Source: Fennellomyces sp. T-0311
Taxonomy: Eukaryota > Mucoromycota > Mucoromycetes > Mucorales > Lichtheimiaceae
DNA length: 57,210 bases
NCBI GenBank assembly: GCA_025266875.1
Contig: JALLLT010000090.1
Coordinates: 1 to 57,210 of the forward strand
Reading direction: 5' to 3'
Numbering within the stretch: the first letter of the stretch is position 1; each line of letters opens with the position of its first letter. Below the pieces are notes generated by a model, which was not told the DNA's origin, did no database searches, and saw only the letters and a list, made by a program, of their open reading frames with translations. Of the stretch, positions 41,549-53,399 are shown piece after piece. A program made the translations under genes and the position numbers.

Positions 41549-44500
41549 ATGATTTCAAACAAGAAAACGGGTCGTCCAATGGGGTCAAAAAATGGACCTT
41601 TAGCTAGGAAACCCGGACCAAAGCCTAAAAGACGCGATCCAAACCAGTCAGTTCTGAATTTCCCCAGTACAAATTCTGGCAACACCACTCCTCTCGATCC
41701 TGAGGAAAATCGCGAGGAGGATGAGACTGATTTCATTGCTTCATCTATGAGCGGGGAACAATTAGATTTGAGCGAGGAATCTCTTCTCGATCTTGAAGAA
41801 TTCGCTACACTTGCCAAACTTCAGCAACAGCCTGAAGCAGTTGATCCCGACAACCTGGTAGTCGAAGATATCGATCTTGAAGAAGAGTATACTGGTGATG
41901 AGGCTATTTCTGAGGGTGACACGTATGACTCCGAAGAAAAAGGAAGTGTCCTTGGGCGTTACTTCGAAAAGCTGCAAGAAAGGATTAGGAAGGAGGGCGA
42001 CAACTTAAGTGAATACAACACTGAAGGCAAGGGCACATTTTGGGTTTATCCCGAACAAGAGCCCTTTTTCGCGTTAAGAGAAGTGATTGATCCAGACCCG
42101 CTATATCTACCACGCGTCTTCTTATGGTTTCCACATCTGCTGCTTCAAGATGGCGTGGCATCTTTGAAGTGCTCCGGCTGTGAATCCCCTCTTAAGTGTA
42201 AAGGATATACCAAGACACCCTATGCTCGTAGAGTAATTGATATCGATGGGTAAGGGTCAGCAATTATTATATTAAGTAGGTATTCTGACACAATCACATA
42301 GGTGTTTTTATATCATGGGGTACCGTTACGAATGTACAAATGCTAAGGAGGCAATCACAAAAAAAAAATGTGCCAAAACGTATATGAGCACCAGTAGCGA
42401 AATTATCCGCCAGCTTTCAAAGCACTTACAGTGTCAGTTTTCGGCTTACCTCACTGCAAAAGGAGGTCTCTCCAAAACAGTCGGCGATCTTTATCACATA
42501 TGTGTGCAAAATTCTGTTGGACCAAAACGGTTCCAAAAGATCTTGAGAGTACTTCATCGTCTAAAGCATTCGAGGTTGGAATTGCAGTATCTACAAGCTG
42601 CCAAGTTTCAGAAGCATACCCCAAGCATCAAAACGATGATCTGCAAAAGCGGAATCACTCCCTTCTCCGAGTTTGATGACCGTTCGAAGTATGCTGGCCA
42701 CATCCCTTCTGCCCAATACCTACGCTCCTTTTACACTGCATACATTGCTGAAATTCGCCATCTCATCGACAAGCAGATGCAAGTTCTCGACGGTATCTAT
42801 TTGAAAGGTGATCATACTTTCAAGATCATCAAATTGATCAGCAAAATCAATGGTGCACCAATATTCGCTGCACTGTACACGGTGTGCAATGAATATGAAG
42901 AAGTACGCCTCCAGTTTCTCATACCAACAAAAGCATTATCACACCTCCATTATTCATTTGAGAAAATGTGGAACGCTTACGAGATTTATGGCTATGAGCA
43001 CCCTCAAGTATTCTTCACTGATAATGTCCAAGGTGACCAAGGTTTTCTTGCGAATGTTGTTCCCTCACTGTTGCGAGACGTCGAGCCAGTAACTGAAAAA
43101 GAGCTATTGCCAGGCTTAAAAACACGGAAATATCCATTGCTTCAAATACCAAAGGACAACCTAGTGGTCAAATGCATTCGCAATTTTGAAGATATTCAAT
43201 CCGAAGTCAAATCACTTCTCGACAGAGCAAGGTCACGGCAGTCGGATAATGGCCCAATCATATATATGCCAAAGGTGATTGGCCTTGATTACGAATGGCC
43301 TTTTAGCAAGAGAACTGGTCCGGGAAAGATTGCCACCATACAAATTGCCGACCACAACGTTGTACTTGTTTGCTGTGTCAGCCACCTTCAAAAGCTACCA
43401 TCTTCGTTGCTCAGCTTGCTGGCCAATGAGACGATTATGAAGGTTGGACGTAACATTGGTGGCGACCTCAAAAAAATCGAACGAGACTTTAACGCCACTT
43501 GTAAAGGAGGACAAGAGCTTGGCGAGCTTGCAAAAAACAAAGGTTTTATTAACGATGGGAGAAAGGGTCTCGCCGAGATTTGCGAAGCAGTTCTCGAGCA
43601 TACGCTGTTAAAAGACGACGAGGTTCGCTTAGGCGACTGGGACGCACCAGAGCTTTCTCAAGAGCAGATACAATACGCCGCATTAGACGCTTGGGCATCT
43701 CTACATATTTATAACGAACTTAAGAAGCATGGAATCATTGGCAAGCGTTTTGCATCTGACGAGATCGAAGGCAAGTTCATGTTCAAACATAAAGTCAACT
43801 GAGTACTTATCCAAGACACGTTTTTTAGAAGGAACGCATATATCGTACAACCCAGGATCTGTACATGAAGCAGCTGCTTATGGCGAAGTCGCTAAGCAGC
43901 AGAAGAAGCTGGATGGGAAGGATGTGAAAAAAGGCGAAGTCATAATCACAATCAAAAAAGTGCAAATTCCTGGTGCAATGGTTAAGCTTCATCAAAAGCC
44001 TCTTCGCGACTTCGGCCATCCCAACTTCGACTGTATTGTCAAAATATCTGAACTATGCACTTATAAAGCTGTTGAAACTCAAGTCGAATTTTCCAGCACT
44101 GCAGCACCACAGTCAAGTATTCACCTAGCAGCACAAGTACAAGATGAAAGTAGATTAAATGAAGGTCTGTTAATTCATCCTAATATAGTCAGAAAGCTAA
44201 TAGATATACTCTATTTTACCGTTATTCAGATGATCGTCCAACAAGCGATATTGATGCAGGCGATAGCGATGGAGAAGAGATCGAAGAACTAGCCATAGTA
44301 GATGACGATGGGACAGTAGTATCAATTGCTAAAGATATTGATCGTGAAAGTCAGTCATACGGGAGGAAGCAGTTCAGCGAGTTACCAAAGCAAGCCAACA
44401 AGGAAATACCGTCGCCAATTCACTCTCGCATCCTGAAAGACGCTTTTCATTTAATGCAAATGGTTCGAGTTTCACGTAAGCATGGCTTATCTAAGCCATT

Positions 44501-46589
44501 TTCCAAAGATTTTCGCGACGCATTGTTCGTCATCGATGAAAACGACAAAGAGAAGGTGAAAAGTGTCTTGGAAAAGCAAGGCCTGACATGGGAAGGAAAA
44601 CTGGCAAAAAACCCAGATTGGATATTTCGTAGAGTACGGCGTACGTAATAGGCGATGTTCATCTACTTGTGTTTTACTAACCTACAATTGATTTAGGGGT
44701 TGTACCTCCTCCCAAAGAGCTATACAATACGGTAAAAGCACTTTTTGAAGAGTACGGACCATTAAGGTGTGGCAAAACCGGGCGGCCATTGTTTGACAAC
44801 GAAAACTGGAGGCAGGCCAAGAATGTTTTAAAAACCATTCATCTCGGACATGTCTCTGATCCTCCTGGAATACCTTTCTATTTCGTCCAAGGAAAGGATA
44901 AAGATGGCCTGACCATATATCGCTGCAGTCGTGACACTAATTCCCTCGAAGGTGGTATTCACCAAAATATCATTCGAAAATTTGGATCGTTTGGCGCTAG
45001 CCCCGAACTTGCTGACGCAGTGCTAGCAGACTATCGCTTGCACCACAACATTGATGTAAGGATGAACTTTACTAAACCATATGTGTACTTGGATTTATGC
45101 TAATTAACGTGACACAAAGGTGGGAATGGCTAACCGCCACCATCGTATTCATAATGGACATTATGAGCCATGGACAACGCAGCACATAGTTGACTTGCGA
45201 GCTTCACTTGGCCTACCATATGAGTATGATGAGCCTGGTGTCCATCAACATGCAATACAACTTGTTTCGTCTGGAGAAACATTTGGAATATCTCCTTTGT
45301 CGAGCGATTTTATGCAGCTGTATGGTATCCGAGAAGCACTGCAAACATCAGTACAGTTACATTCAGAGCCAACATCGGAAGAAGCTGCCGCATTGGTTAT
45401 TATTAACACCTCAACATTGCAAACGACCGGTGCCCAGTATTCATTTCTCGCCTCACGACAGAAAACAGTACATGCTGTTGTTCTGGTCCATACCTCATAT
45501 GAGCGTGCAGTATTCGATCGTATTCTAAAGGATAAGTTCCTGAATTACAAATCGAAAGCAATCGACTTCGATGAGTTCACAAAAGTGTGGTCTGAAAGTG
45601 TCAATGGTCAAACCATATTTTACAAAACACCAGAACACTTGCGCGGGTACTATAACAGCATTTGGTGCGAATATGACAATATTCAAATAACTGTTAGCGA
45701 TAACAGTAAAGTTTTGAAAGATCTGCGATCCGTATTAACCTCGACAGCACGAAAGCGATCTGCGCCACATGCACAATCGCCAAGCCCAACAAAAGCACCG
45801 CGGCCACAATGTGATATTCAACAATAAGAAGAGGCAGGTAAGTGACGAGACTCAAGTAATGACTGATTTATTTCATATGTTGAATCATCACTTTAAATAA
45901 TAAAAGCTTATTCTCGAGGGTTGGATCATTGACATGGTTGTAAGGCACATGAACCGCTGTGGTAACCAGGGTTATGTGGGTTTCACTAAGATAGGCAAGG
46001 TTATTACGATGAACGCATGTCAAGACAGGGATGTGGCTGTAGATCGGAAAATTAAAGTAACCGTTGTCAATAAGCAAACAAGGGTAAATGATGCATAAGC
46101 CATAATCATGTTGTGGATACAACACACAACACTCTTCAGCAATTGAGCAGCAACAGCAACCAGCAGTTTGTGCCAGCAATCAACCCAGCTTGGCACCTTT
46201 ACTTCCTGTTCCACTTTTGCAGCTGTACGCACCACCAATCATACAGTATAGTTCTTTAGACCAACAACTGTATGGTAAGTCCCTTGCTAGATCTGATGTA
46301 TACCGAATAGTGCTAATTGTGGTATAATTTAATAATAGCAGCACATAATCAATTCATGCATTACCAGTTGCCACCATCAACTCCAAACAGTAGTCGCACC
46401 GTAATATCGCTAACAATTAATCCAAAGCCTACAACAGGCTGGCATCAAAAGTCATGTCGCATATGTTCTTGGGCATCTGAGGCTCTAAACCGCTCGAATG
46501 GAGGTGTCCAATGTCCTGGTAAAAACAAACGATCCAGGTGCCCATATTATCAGTTATGGCTGCAGTCAAATCAGGGATCTATGCAGTAA
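41549..46589 (+). pseudogene. EXO-DDE transposase with WRN/RNase D-like exonuclease, interrupted by solo LTR
   Basis: Seven-exon gene: 41549-42250, 42302-43790, about 43831-44164, 44230-44636, 44697-45057, 45119-45809 plus 46130-46276 (split by LTR), 46340-46589. Order: basic GRPxGSK motif, acidic stretch, Cys-rich zinc domain that I take as DUF6729 (CSGCESPLKCKGY.., MGYRYEC). Then a DDE-like core with D in IYLKGDHTFKIIK and D in FFTDNVQGDQGF. A DEDDy exonuclease follows: ExoI GLDYEWPF, ExoII VGRNIGGDLKKIE, ExoIII QIQYAALDAWASL. Then TNSLEGGIHQNIIRKFG, whose E fits the last catalytic residue, and a C-terminal zinc knot (CRICSWASEAL, VQCPGKNKRSRCP). The exon 2/3 junction near 43750-43830 is not resolved. 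Related proteins occur in other fungi; mechanism unknown. Confidence 0.8.
45810..46124. repeat. Solo LTR, family S2 copy 1
   Basis: 315 bp, TGTGATATTCAACA to GTTGTGGATACAACA, flanked by CACAA (45805-45809, 46125-46129). It lies in exon 6 of the EXO-DDE gene; removing it with one CACAA restores the frame. It is near-identical to 56571-56887 in inverse orientation. Confidence 0.92.
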
Positions 46590-46745
46590 AACATAGTGGT
46601 ATAACAGCACACCTGAATGCAACTTTATAGAATAACATTATCGACCTTATATATTTTTATCAATATACATATATGAACGCCATAGGCGATAAGAAAGAGC
46701 GATTAACTCCCTCGGCCCCATATATACTACCTGGGCCAAATTAAC

Positions 46746-47289
46746 ACTGTAAGTTATCTCATATCCTTTCGAGGATGAAATAAACAACATACACCGTCAT
46801 GATAGTATTGTAATAAAGTCCGGGAACTTGTGACAGCGACAGGATCTAGAAGGAGAGACCCTGCCATGTGAGCAAAGAAGAAGTACTATCTAAATCAAGA
46901 ATATGGAAAATACCTTTGTTGCTATCTGAAGAAGCTCGGTAGGCAAACGCTCTATCGAGGAAAAATCGGTATACACCAACCGCTGAAGAATACAAATTTA
47001 AAAGAGGATGTGTAAATCAAGAACACCGATACACGTGTACAGAATGTCACTATCGAATTTACAACTGATAAGTTTTCATACACTAACAATGTCTCAAATG
47101 AACACTCACAGGAGGGCTCTCTTCTATCCTCCTCTGGGAAGAAAAGCTCTGTTTTTAGCGTTCTATACGGAGTTTGAAAGGAACGCTATAGTGTTCATCG
47201 ATGAGGCTGTTTGTCCGTCCGTTCGCACAATTCGGTGTTTAAATAATAAAGAGTGAAGTTGCCTGAAACGTGTTTCTCTGTTAATCACT
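46746..47289. other. Spacer and probable Helentron left end/promoter
   Basis: No convincing gene in 540 bp. The stretch just left of ATG 47290 (TTTAAATAATAAAGAGTG) may be the Helentron promoter. The exact left end of the Helentron is not visible, since these elements have no TIRs or target duplication. Confidence 0.45.
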
Positions 47290-47556
47290 ATGGCAAGGCC
47301 ACGATTAACTGAAGAGGAGCGTCTTCTACGCGCTGCTCAACGTCGTGAGCAAGGTGCTGAACTTATGAGGCGTCGACGCCAGGATCCAGAGTATCGGGCC
47401 CGAGAACGTGCCCGAGATGCTGAACGGAGTAGGCAACGACGCGAGAATCCGGAGTACCGTGAGGCCGAACGTGAACGCAACACTCAGGCACATCGGGAGA
47501 GGCGCGCAGCATCTGCAAATAACGATCATCATTCAGTAATGAAAAGCATCAATTAA
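47290..47556 (+). CDS. Helentron N-terminal basic exon
   Basis: 88-residue frame made of Arg/Glu repeats (RRRQDPEYRARERARDAERS, RRENPEYREAERERN). Such repeats are known at the N-terminus of many Helitron-group replicases. It is likely joined by one or two short introns (47560-47592, 47659-47712) to the Rep exon at 47713. I infer this from position and repeat type. Confidence 0.65.
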   Translation: MARPRLTEEERLLRAAQRREQGAELMRRRRQDPEYRARERARDAERSRQRRENPEYREAERERNTQAHRERRAASANNDHHSVMKSIN

Positions 47557-47712
47557 TTTCGTACATCTAGTTTTAATCGGTTTCATTTAGGAACAAAATG
47601 GCGAAACTGATCACAGTGGCGAACAATCTCTCGATAATACTGAAGAGCAAACTGAAGAGGTAAGAGTTGTGTTTTCCATTCACGGACTATTTTCTGAATT
47701 ACTTTATAGCAG

Positions 47713-50565
47713 GTGGAAGATACGATTGAAGCCAGGCCACCAAGGAATTCATATGCGTGGCTGGCTGCTAGATTCCGTACAACTATGAAAGAAGGGCCCA
47801 CGCATGTGTGCTGCTGTTGTGGTGGCCTGTTCTTCGCATCTTCGGTCAGGACAGTTAATCGTCAGACGCTACTGGCAAATAATACGCCTGAGGTTTTAGT
47901 GAACCTTATTTTCCAGGTGAACCCATCCGCTGTAAGTGACGAACTGTGCCATACTTGCTATTCATATTTGAGCAGACGCAAGACCCCAAAATTGTGTTTG
48001 GATAACGGACTGGAGTTTCCTGAGGTTCCTGAGGTTCTTTCTTCGCTTACCAGATTAGAGGAACGTCTAGTAGCTGCACGACATGTATTTCAATCCATCT
48101 GGGCGGTGATGGGCCCTACAGGGCAATACCGACAGCGAGGCGCGGTGGTCAATGTACCTGTCACAGTAAACACGACAGTCTCGCAGCTTCCTCGTCCAAT
48201 GCATGATACGCAAGTGGTTCACGTTCAACTCGCACGACGACTCATTTATTGAACCAATTATATCGACGGCAATGTTTCGCCAACAAAAGTCAATAACGCC
48301 GCGATATATCTTACAACAAATGGACCACTTTATCGTGAAAGATGCATCGAGATGTCGGCGGACTGGTTAGCGCAGAACATACCTGCCAACCGAGAACAAC
48401 AGCAAGATCAACTAGATCAGATGGCTGACGAGGAGGCTGGTGATGAAGGTGGCGAAGATGGTGCAACCATTGCATCGGCTTCTGATAGCGAAACTGTTGA
48501 GCCTGCTGAAGAAGATCCTGAACCTATTAATCCGGGTGGACAGGAAACACTTCTTAGTGGTGACGAAGGATTGCGAATGGCTCCTGCGGAAGGGCAAACA
48601 CCTCTTTCGCTGATGATGGATGACGACCTTGAGTACCTCGCTTTTCCAACAATATTCGCGGGGGATAGGGTGTCACCAGTGTACGATGGCAGAAAAATTC
48701 CCTACAAAGAGGTTGTGAAATCGATGGTGCGTCGCTACGATCGACGTGTGGTGGAACGTAATGATCTTCTGTTGCTGATGTATCGAAAACGGCAATTGCT
48801 TCAGCTATCAGCAAATTGCCAAGTTATTCTTCGGAAGCGTACTCGTGGACATGGCGATGCATTGACAGCACGAGATGTATCTACCTTGGGAGTAGTTGAT
48901 AACATGGTGTCCAGAAACGAGGCGTATAAGGTTTTCTCTGGTGTAAGATCGTCTGCGGAATATTGGAAACAGGAGAAGATAAAAGTACTCGCGCTTATAC
49001 GACAATACGGTATCCCAACACTCTTTGTTACCTTATCAGCTGCAGAAAAAAAGTGGCCCGAGTTGATAAGAATCTTGAAAGATGTGGTGGATAAGCAGCA
49101 AGTCACTAAAGAAGAAGCCGAAGAGCTGAACTACAACGAAAAAGCAAGACTTATTCAGGCGGATCCTGTAACGTGCGCGAGATATTTTGACAAGCGTTTT
49201 CGAGAATTGATGAAGACTTGGGCTGCAGAAGACGGGCCATATGCTGGTCACAGAATAGCGCATCAGTACCACAGGATTGAGTTCCAGCATAGAGGATCAC
49301 CCCATGCGCATATGCTCATCTGGTTGGAAAATGCTCCTCTATATGATTCAACTAATCCTGAGAGCGAAACAACCGTTTGTCAATTTATTGACTCAATAAT
49401 ACGATGCGATTCCACTCCGACCACAGAAGATGACAACCTGCCGACATTGCTCGAACGTCAACAACACCACCACACCCGAACCTGCTACAAAAGAGGCCCA
49501 AATAGTAGTTGTCGCTTTGGAATCCCCTTCTTTCCGATGGATCGGACCCGCATATTGTTCCTGTTGCCTGAGGACACTGATGCTTTTAGTGCCGAGCGTC
49601 GAAGGGAGCTAAAAGCAACCCATGACAGAGTGCGTGAATATCTGGCTTCTGAGCAAGGCACTTCTCAGGAAACGTTCGATCAGTTTCTGAGGGCTATATC
49701 CTTGTTGCTGGATGAGTACATCCTATGTATTCGCCGAAATTTGAAGAAGGAGAAAGTTTTCTTGCGAAGAGCACCGGCAGACATTTATCGCAATCCATAT
49801 TCCGAAAAAATATTCCGTCTTCAGCAAGCAAACATGGATATACAATTCGTGCTCGACCCTTACGCTTGTTGCACCTACATCGTCGACTATATAAATAAGG
49901 CAGACCGTGGCCTCAGTGAAATGCTACACAGAGTAGTTGAAGAATACCGTGCAAATAACCAGTCGATCAAACAAATGGTCCGTGCTATGCAGAACACCTT
50001 CTATAACAATAGTGAGGTTTCAGCTCAAGAAGCAGCGTACGACATTCTACGTATCCCAATGGCTGTTGCAAGCTCAAAAGTCGTGTTTATTCCAACAGCA
50101 CGACCAGAGGATCGGCGACATATGCTGAAAACGCAAGACGAACTTCGACAACTAGATGCCGACTCTACCGATTGCTTTGTCCCAGGTCTCATTGAACACT
50201 ATGTCAATCGTCCAAATGAGCTTGAGGACATAAATCTTGCTCAGTTTGCCTCACGATATGAGTACTCAAAGCGCCATCCTAGGCGTAGAACGAGAGCACA
50301 GGCAGAAATTGAAGACCGACATGAGGATGATGAAGATGAATCAGACAACGACGGAGATGCCCAAGAAACTACTCTGTCTCCTATTTTGGAACTTCGCAAC
50401 GACTCTGGCTATATTCGACTTCGCAGAAATGGTAAGGTCATCCGGTATTACAAGTATTGCTTGGATACTGACCCTGACAACTATTATCGGACGTTGCTGA
50501 TGCTCTACAAACCATGGCGAGACGAACAAGAGGAGTTGATCGGCATTGATCATCAAGCAGTTTTC
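47713..50565 (+). pseudogene. Helentron Rep (HUH) and N-terminal domain, one TGA
   Basis: Helitron-group replication initiator that nicks and joins DNA. The N-terminal zinc domain (HVCCCCGGLFFASSV, LCHTCYSYLSRRKTPKL, NGLEFPEVPEVLSSL) is followed by TGA 48250-48252. The same frame continues (TNYIDGNVSPTKVNNAA..) into Rep. The HUH motif is in HRGSPHAHMLIWLENAP and the Tyr region in YACCTYIVDYINKADRGL. The reading ends at 50565, where solo LTR S1 copy 2 is inserted. After removal of the LTR and one TTTTC, the frame joins TENRDMVLANHREF at 50953. The gene has one nonsense codon and one insertion, so it is dead unless these are recent and allelic. Confidence 0.88.
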
Positions 50566-50952
50566 TGTGGTATCGCTTAATGAGAAAAAGGCTTTCGAAA
50601 GACGAGACCAAAATAAGATAATGTTTTATTGAGGAAAACTACTCTCTATTTATAATGATGATGAGTCGGGACGGAGAAGATGAATACTTTTGTCTAATAG
50701 TCCAAAGATCCATGTTATCGCCGAGTCTCTAATGACCTTGCCGTTTAATGTTAATGAGGCCGAAGGTCATACAGAGCCTTAGTTAACGGAGTTGCCCTGC
50801 ATGATCAGTAAAGCCGGATCAAGGTTGCACATGCAAGCGAATAAGGCAATCGATAACTGTACGGTTGTTGATGTCTCAATAACAACGGATATAAACAAGG
50901 ACTAAGGAAAAGCATGTAACCATGGATAACGGTGTATGTCGGGAATACGACA
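50566..50952 (-). repeat. Solo LTR, family S1 copy 2
   Basis: 387 bp, TGTGGTATCG to GAATACGACA, flanked by TTTTC (50561-50565, 50953-50957). It interrupts the Helentron replicase. It shares long blocks with 10238-10631 but with many substitutions, so the family is older than S2. Confidence 0.9.
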
Positions 50953-52826
50953 TTTTCACGGAAAATCGTGATATGGTGCTCGCAAATCACCGCGAGTTCA
51001 ATTTCTTTGACGATGCAACCCTTGAGACATTCATGGCAGACGCTGAGCGTACGGCAGCAGACAGAATGGCAGACCAAGAAGAAGATCCAAATGCGCCTCA
51101 AGCAATCAACGAGTTTCATAACTACGTTATCAATGATCCGGACAATATCGTTGATGTTGGGGCAGAAATGGGTGAATATCAACCACAGTCTTATGTCGAG
51201 CGCGTCACTACTCCTGGCCGTCTAAGTAATGACGAGTACCACTCACTAGTGGCAACTCTCAACGAAAGACAAAGGGATTATCTATTTCACCTCCTTGCTC
51301 ATATTCGCGCCTCGGATCAACCAGAACCGGTGTACCATTTCATCACTGGAGGGGCTGGAACTGGTAAAAGCTTGCTGATATCAGCCTTGTATCAGAGCTT
51401 GATCCGAATTTTCGATGACGGAAGAGAGCGAAACTTGGAGCGACCATCTGTTGTCCTTTCAGCATACACAGGAAAAGCAGCTTTCAATATTTCGGGTCAG
51501 ACAGTTCATACACTATTTCACCTCCCCGTCAAGCAGCGTGAGCTCAACGACCTCTCACCAGATGTTTCGAATACGATGGCAGTCTCACTTTTCGAAGTAC
51601 AGTATATTATTATCGACGAGATTAGTATGCTGTCCGAAAAGATTTTGCACTAGATTGACTAACGCCTTCGATATGTTTTTGAGCGCGATCGACCATTCGG
51701 AGGCAAGAGTGTCATCGCAGTAGGTGATCTACACCAGCTGAACCCTGTTGGTGGAAGTCCTGTGTATGCAATCGATCCCCGCGTTACGTCAACTGATGCA
51801 CTCAGCGTTCCTCTGTGGTTCCAGTTTCGTATGTTCAAATTGACGGAAATCATGCGCCAGCGAGACGACCTTCATTTTGCTAATGCACTTAACAACATGG
51901 CTGTTGGACGAATGACAACAGAAGACGTGGCACTGATCAACGACCGGTGTTTTGATACTGTTCCAAACGACGCACGAGAACATGATCCTGTATACCTCTA
52001 CTTTAGGAATGCAGATGTTGATCGCTTCAACAACGAAGCATTGGAACGTTTACCTGGAGAGGAGTCAGTATCCGAGGCACATGATTCAATTAGCGGCGAA
52101 GGAACGGCTAATGCACGCCAAGCATTCCTTAATGCAGCAAGAGCATTACCAAGGGTAGATGCTATGGGTTTAGAGCACAGCATTCGCCTGAAGATTGGTG
52201 CACGTTATATGGTGACAAGCAATGCAAATACTGCGGACGGGATTGTCAATGGTGTTACTGGCAGGCTTCGGCGTATTGAGAATGGAGTGCATCGCGATGG
52301 CAGTGGACGGACGAAACCTATAAGGCTCTGGCTGGAATTAGATAACGAGCGATGTGGTATCGATGCTAGGTTCAGAGTACAACAGTACATGAGGGACCAT
52401 GGAATACCACAAACATGGACACCAATTGACCCAGCAACCCTGGTCATCAAGCGAGCACAAAGGAGCAACCTACAAGTCTCCAGGACTCAATTTCCAGTCG
52501 TCATCGCTGAAGCATTTACGATTCACAAATCTCAAGGAGATTCATATGATCATGTCGTCGTCAACTTGAATCGTCTTTCGCGAGCACTCCTATACGTTGG
52601 ATGTTCTCGGGCTAGGACCGCCGCTGGATTATATTTAATTGGCAGATTTACCGCTCCTCAACCATTGAATGACCAGGATCCTATCAATTTAGAGCTTACA
52701 AGACTCGAATCCAACAAGCTAGCTCCTCGGTTTGCCTTCCTGCATGACAGAAATTTTGAGAATGAGACGCAAGTTATCATTCATAATATTCAAAGCTTGC
52801 GGGTGCATATTGATCAAGTTGTTTGA
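50953..52826 (+). pseudogene. Helentron helicase, stops at 51651 and 51660
   Basis: SF1 Pif1-like helicase that unwinds DNA during rolling-circle transposition. Walker A FITGGAGTGKSLLI, Walker B YIIIDEISMLSEKI, then TAG 51651-51653 and TAA 51660-51662. The same frame goes on with RLRYVFERDRPFGGKS and VIAVGDLHQLNPVGG. Later motifs: MFKLTEIMRQRDD, IRLKIGARYMVTSNAN, AFTIHKSQGDSYDHVVV and LLYVGCSRARTAAGLYLIG. It ends at TGA 52824-52826, after which the same frame continues as endonuclease. Helicase motifs are all present; only nonsense codons inactivate it. Confidence 0.9.
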
Positions 52827-53399
52827 GATCCTGTGTACCTTTGCTCCTCCGTCCTGATGTTTAACGAAACACATACGATTGTTCGTGATCAGATCGATAT
52901 TCCCGGTTTTTCTTTGATTGCTGCTACTGATCAAGCCCGCCGCCGAAACCCTAGAGGCTCGCGTATTTACGTCAATAACGACCTACGCGGCCGCGCCACT
53001 CACCTTTACGCCAATATTGCATCCTTTGCCTCAACAAAAAGCATCAGCATCGCTGCAATCTCTATTGATGACACGACATTGTGCTCGATATATGCTTCCC
53101 CCGGAACTACTCCTCAGCAAATTGTCGATGCATTGATACCTGTTGTAGATCTCGCCGACCCGAAAATCATAGTTGCAGGCGACTTTAACATTGATTTTCA
53201 TTCTGAAAACGGCCGCAAGCAACGCCTTCTACAATCACTTTCAGAACTTGGGCTTAATCCTGCTTTTGACAACGCCCTTCCTACAACATGTAGAGGTACA
53301 AGCATCGATAGTATATTCAGTTCTTTCCCCATCATAAGTACTGGGCTTTATTATTCTATCACAAGTTATCACATGCCCTTATGGATACGCTATGAATAA
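52827..53399 (+). CDS. Helentron endonuclease (EEP/AP-endonuclease-like) domain
   Basis: Apurinic-endonuclease-like domain fused to the helicase in the Helentron branch of Helitrons. It is in the same frame as the helicase, beyond TGA 52824. Motifs: MFNETHT (metal-binding Glu), IIVAGDFNIDFHS (GDFN box) and TCRGTSIDSIFSS. The usual Ser-Asp-His near the end is Ser-Tyr-His here (TSYHMP), which could weaken catalysis. It ends at TAA about 53397. If the TGA at 52824 is not read through, this part would need its own start (Met 52857). Confidence 0.83.
   Translation, partial: DPVYLCSSVLMFNETHTIVRDQIDIPGFSLIAATDQARRRNPRGSRIYVNNDLRGRATHLYANIASFASTKSISIAAISIDDTTLCSIYASPGTTPQQIVDALIPVVDLADPKIIVAGDFNIDFHSENGRKQRLLQSLSELGLNPAFDNALPTTCRGTSIDSIFSSFPIISTGLYYSITSYHMPLWIRYE

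Larger units (their letters stand above)
41363..46737 (+). mobile_element. Exonuclease-bearing DDE transposon ('EXO-DDE', copy 1)
   Basis: Left end GGCCCAGGTAATACTTAT (41363) and right end reading inward GGCCCAGGTAGTATATAT (46737) form an inverted repeat of about 25-30 bp. An 8-bp target duplication AAATTAAC flanks both (41355-41362, 46738-46745). The element is 5375 bp including a 315-bp solo LTR. It carries a single spliced gene on the plus strand with a TATA promoter. Confidence 0.9.

Noticed and set aside
45868..46238. Small minus-strand ORFs near the EXO-DDE 3' end, repeated near 56600
   Set aside because: The repeated stretch is a solo LTR with TG..CA ends and 5-bp duplications. The ORFs are incidental.
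11827..52826. Stops read as Gln or Arg through an altered genetic code
   Set aside because: TAA, TAG and TGA all also occur as normal ends of intact genes here (Harbinger-1 Myb, mariner, DIRS, gypsy C), so mutation is the simpler explanation.
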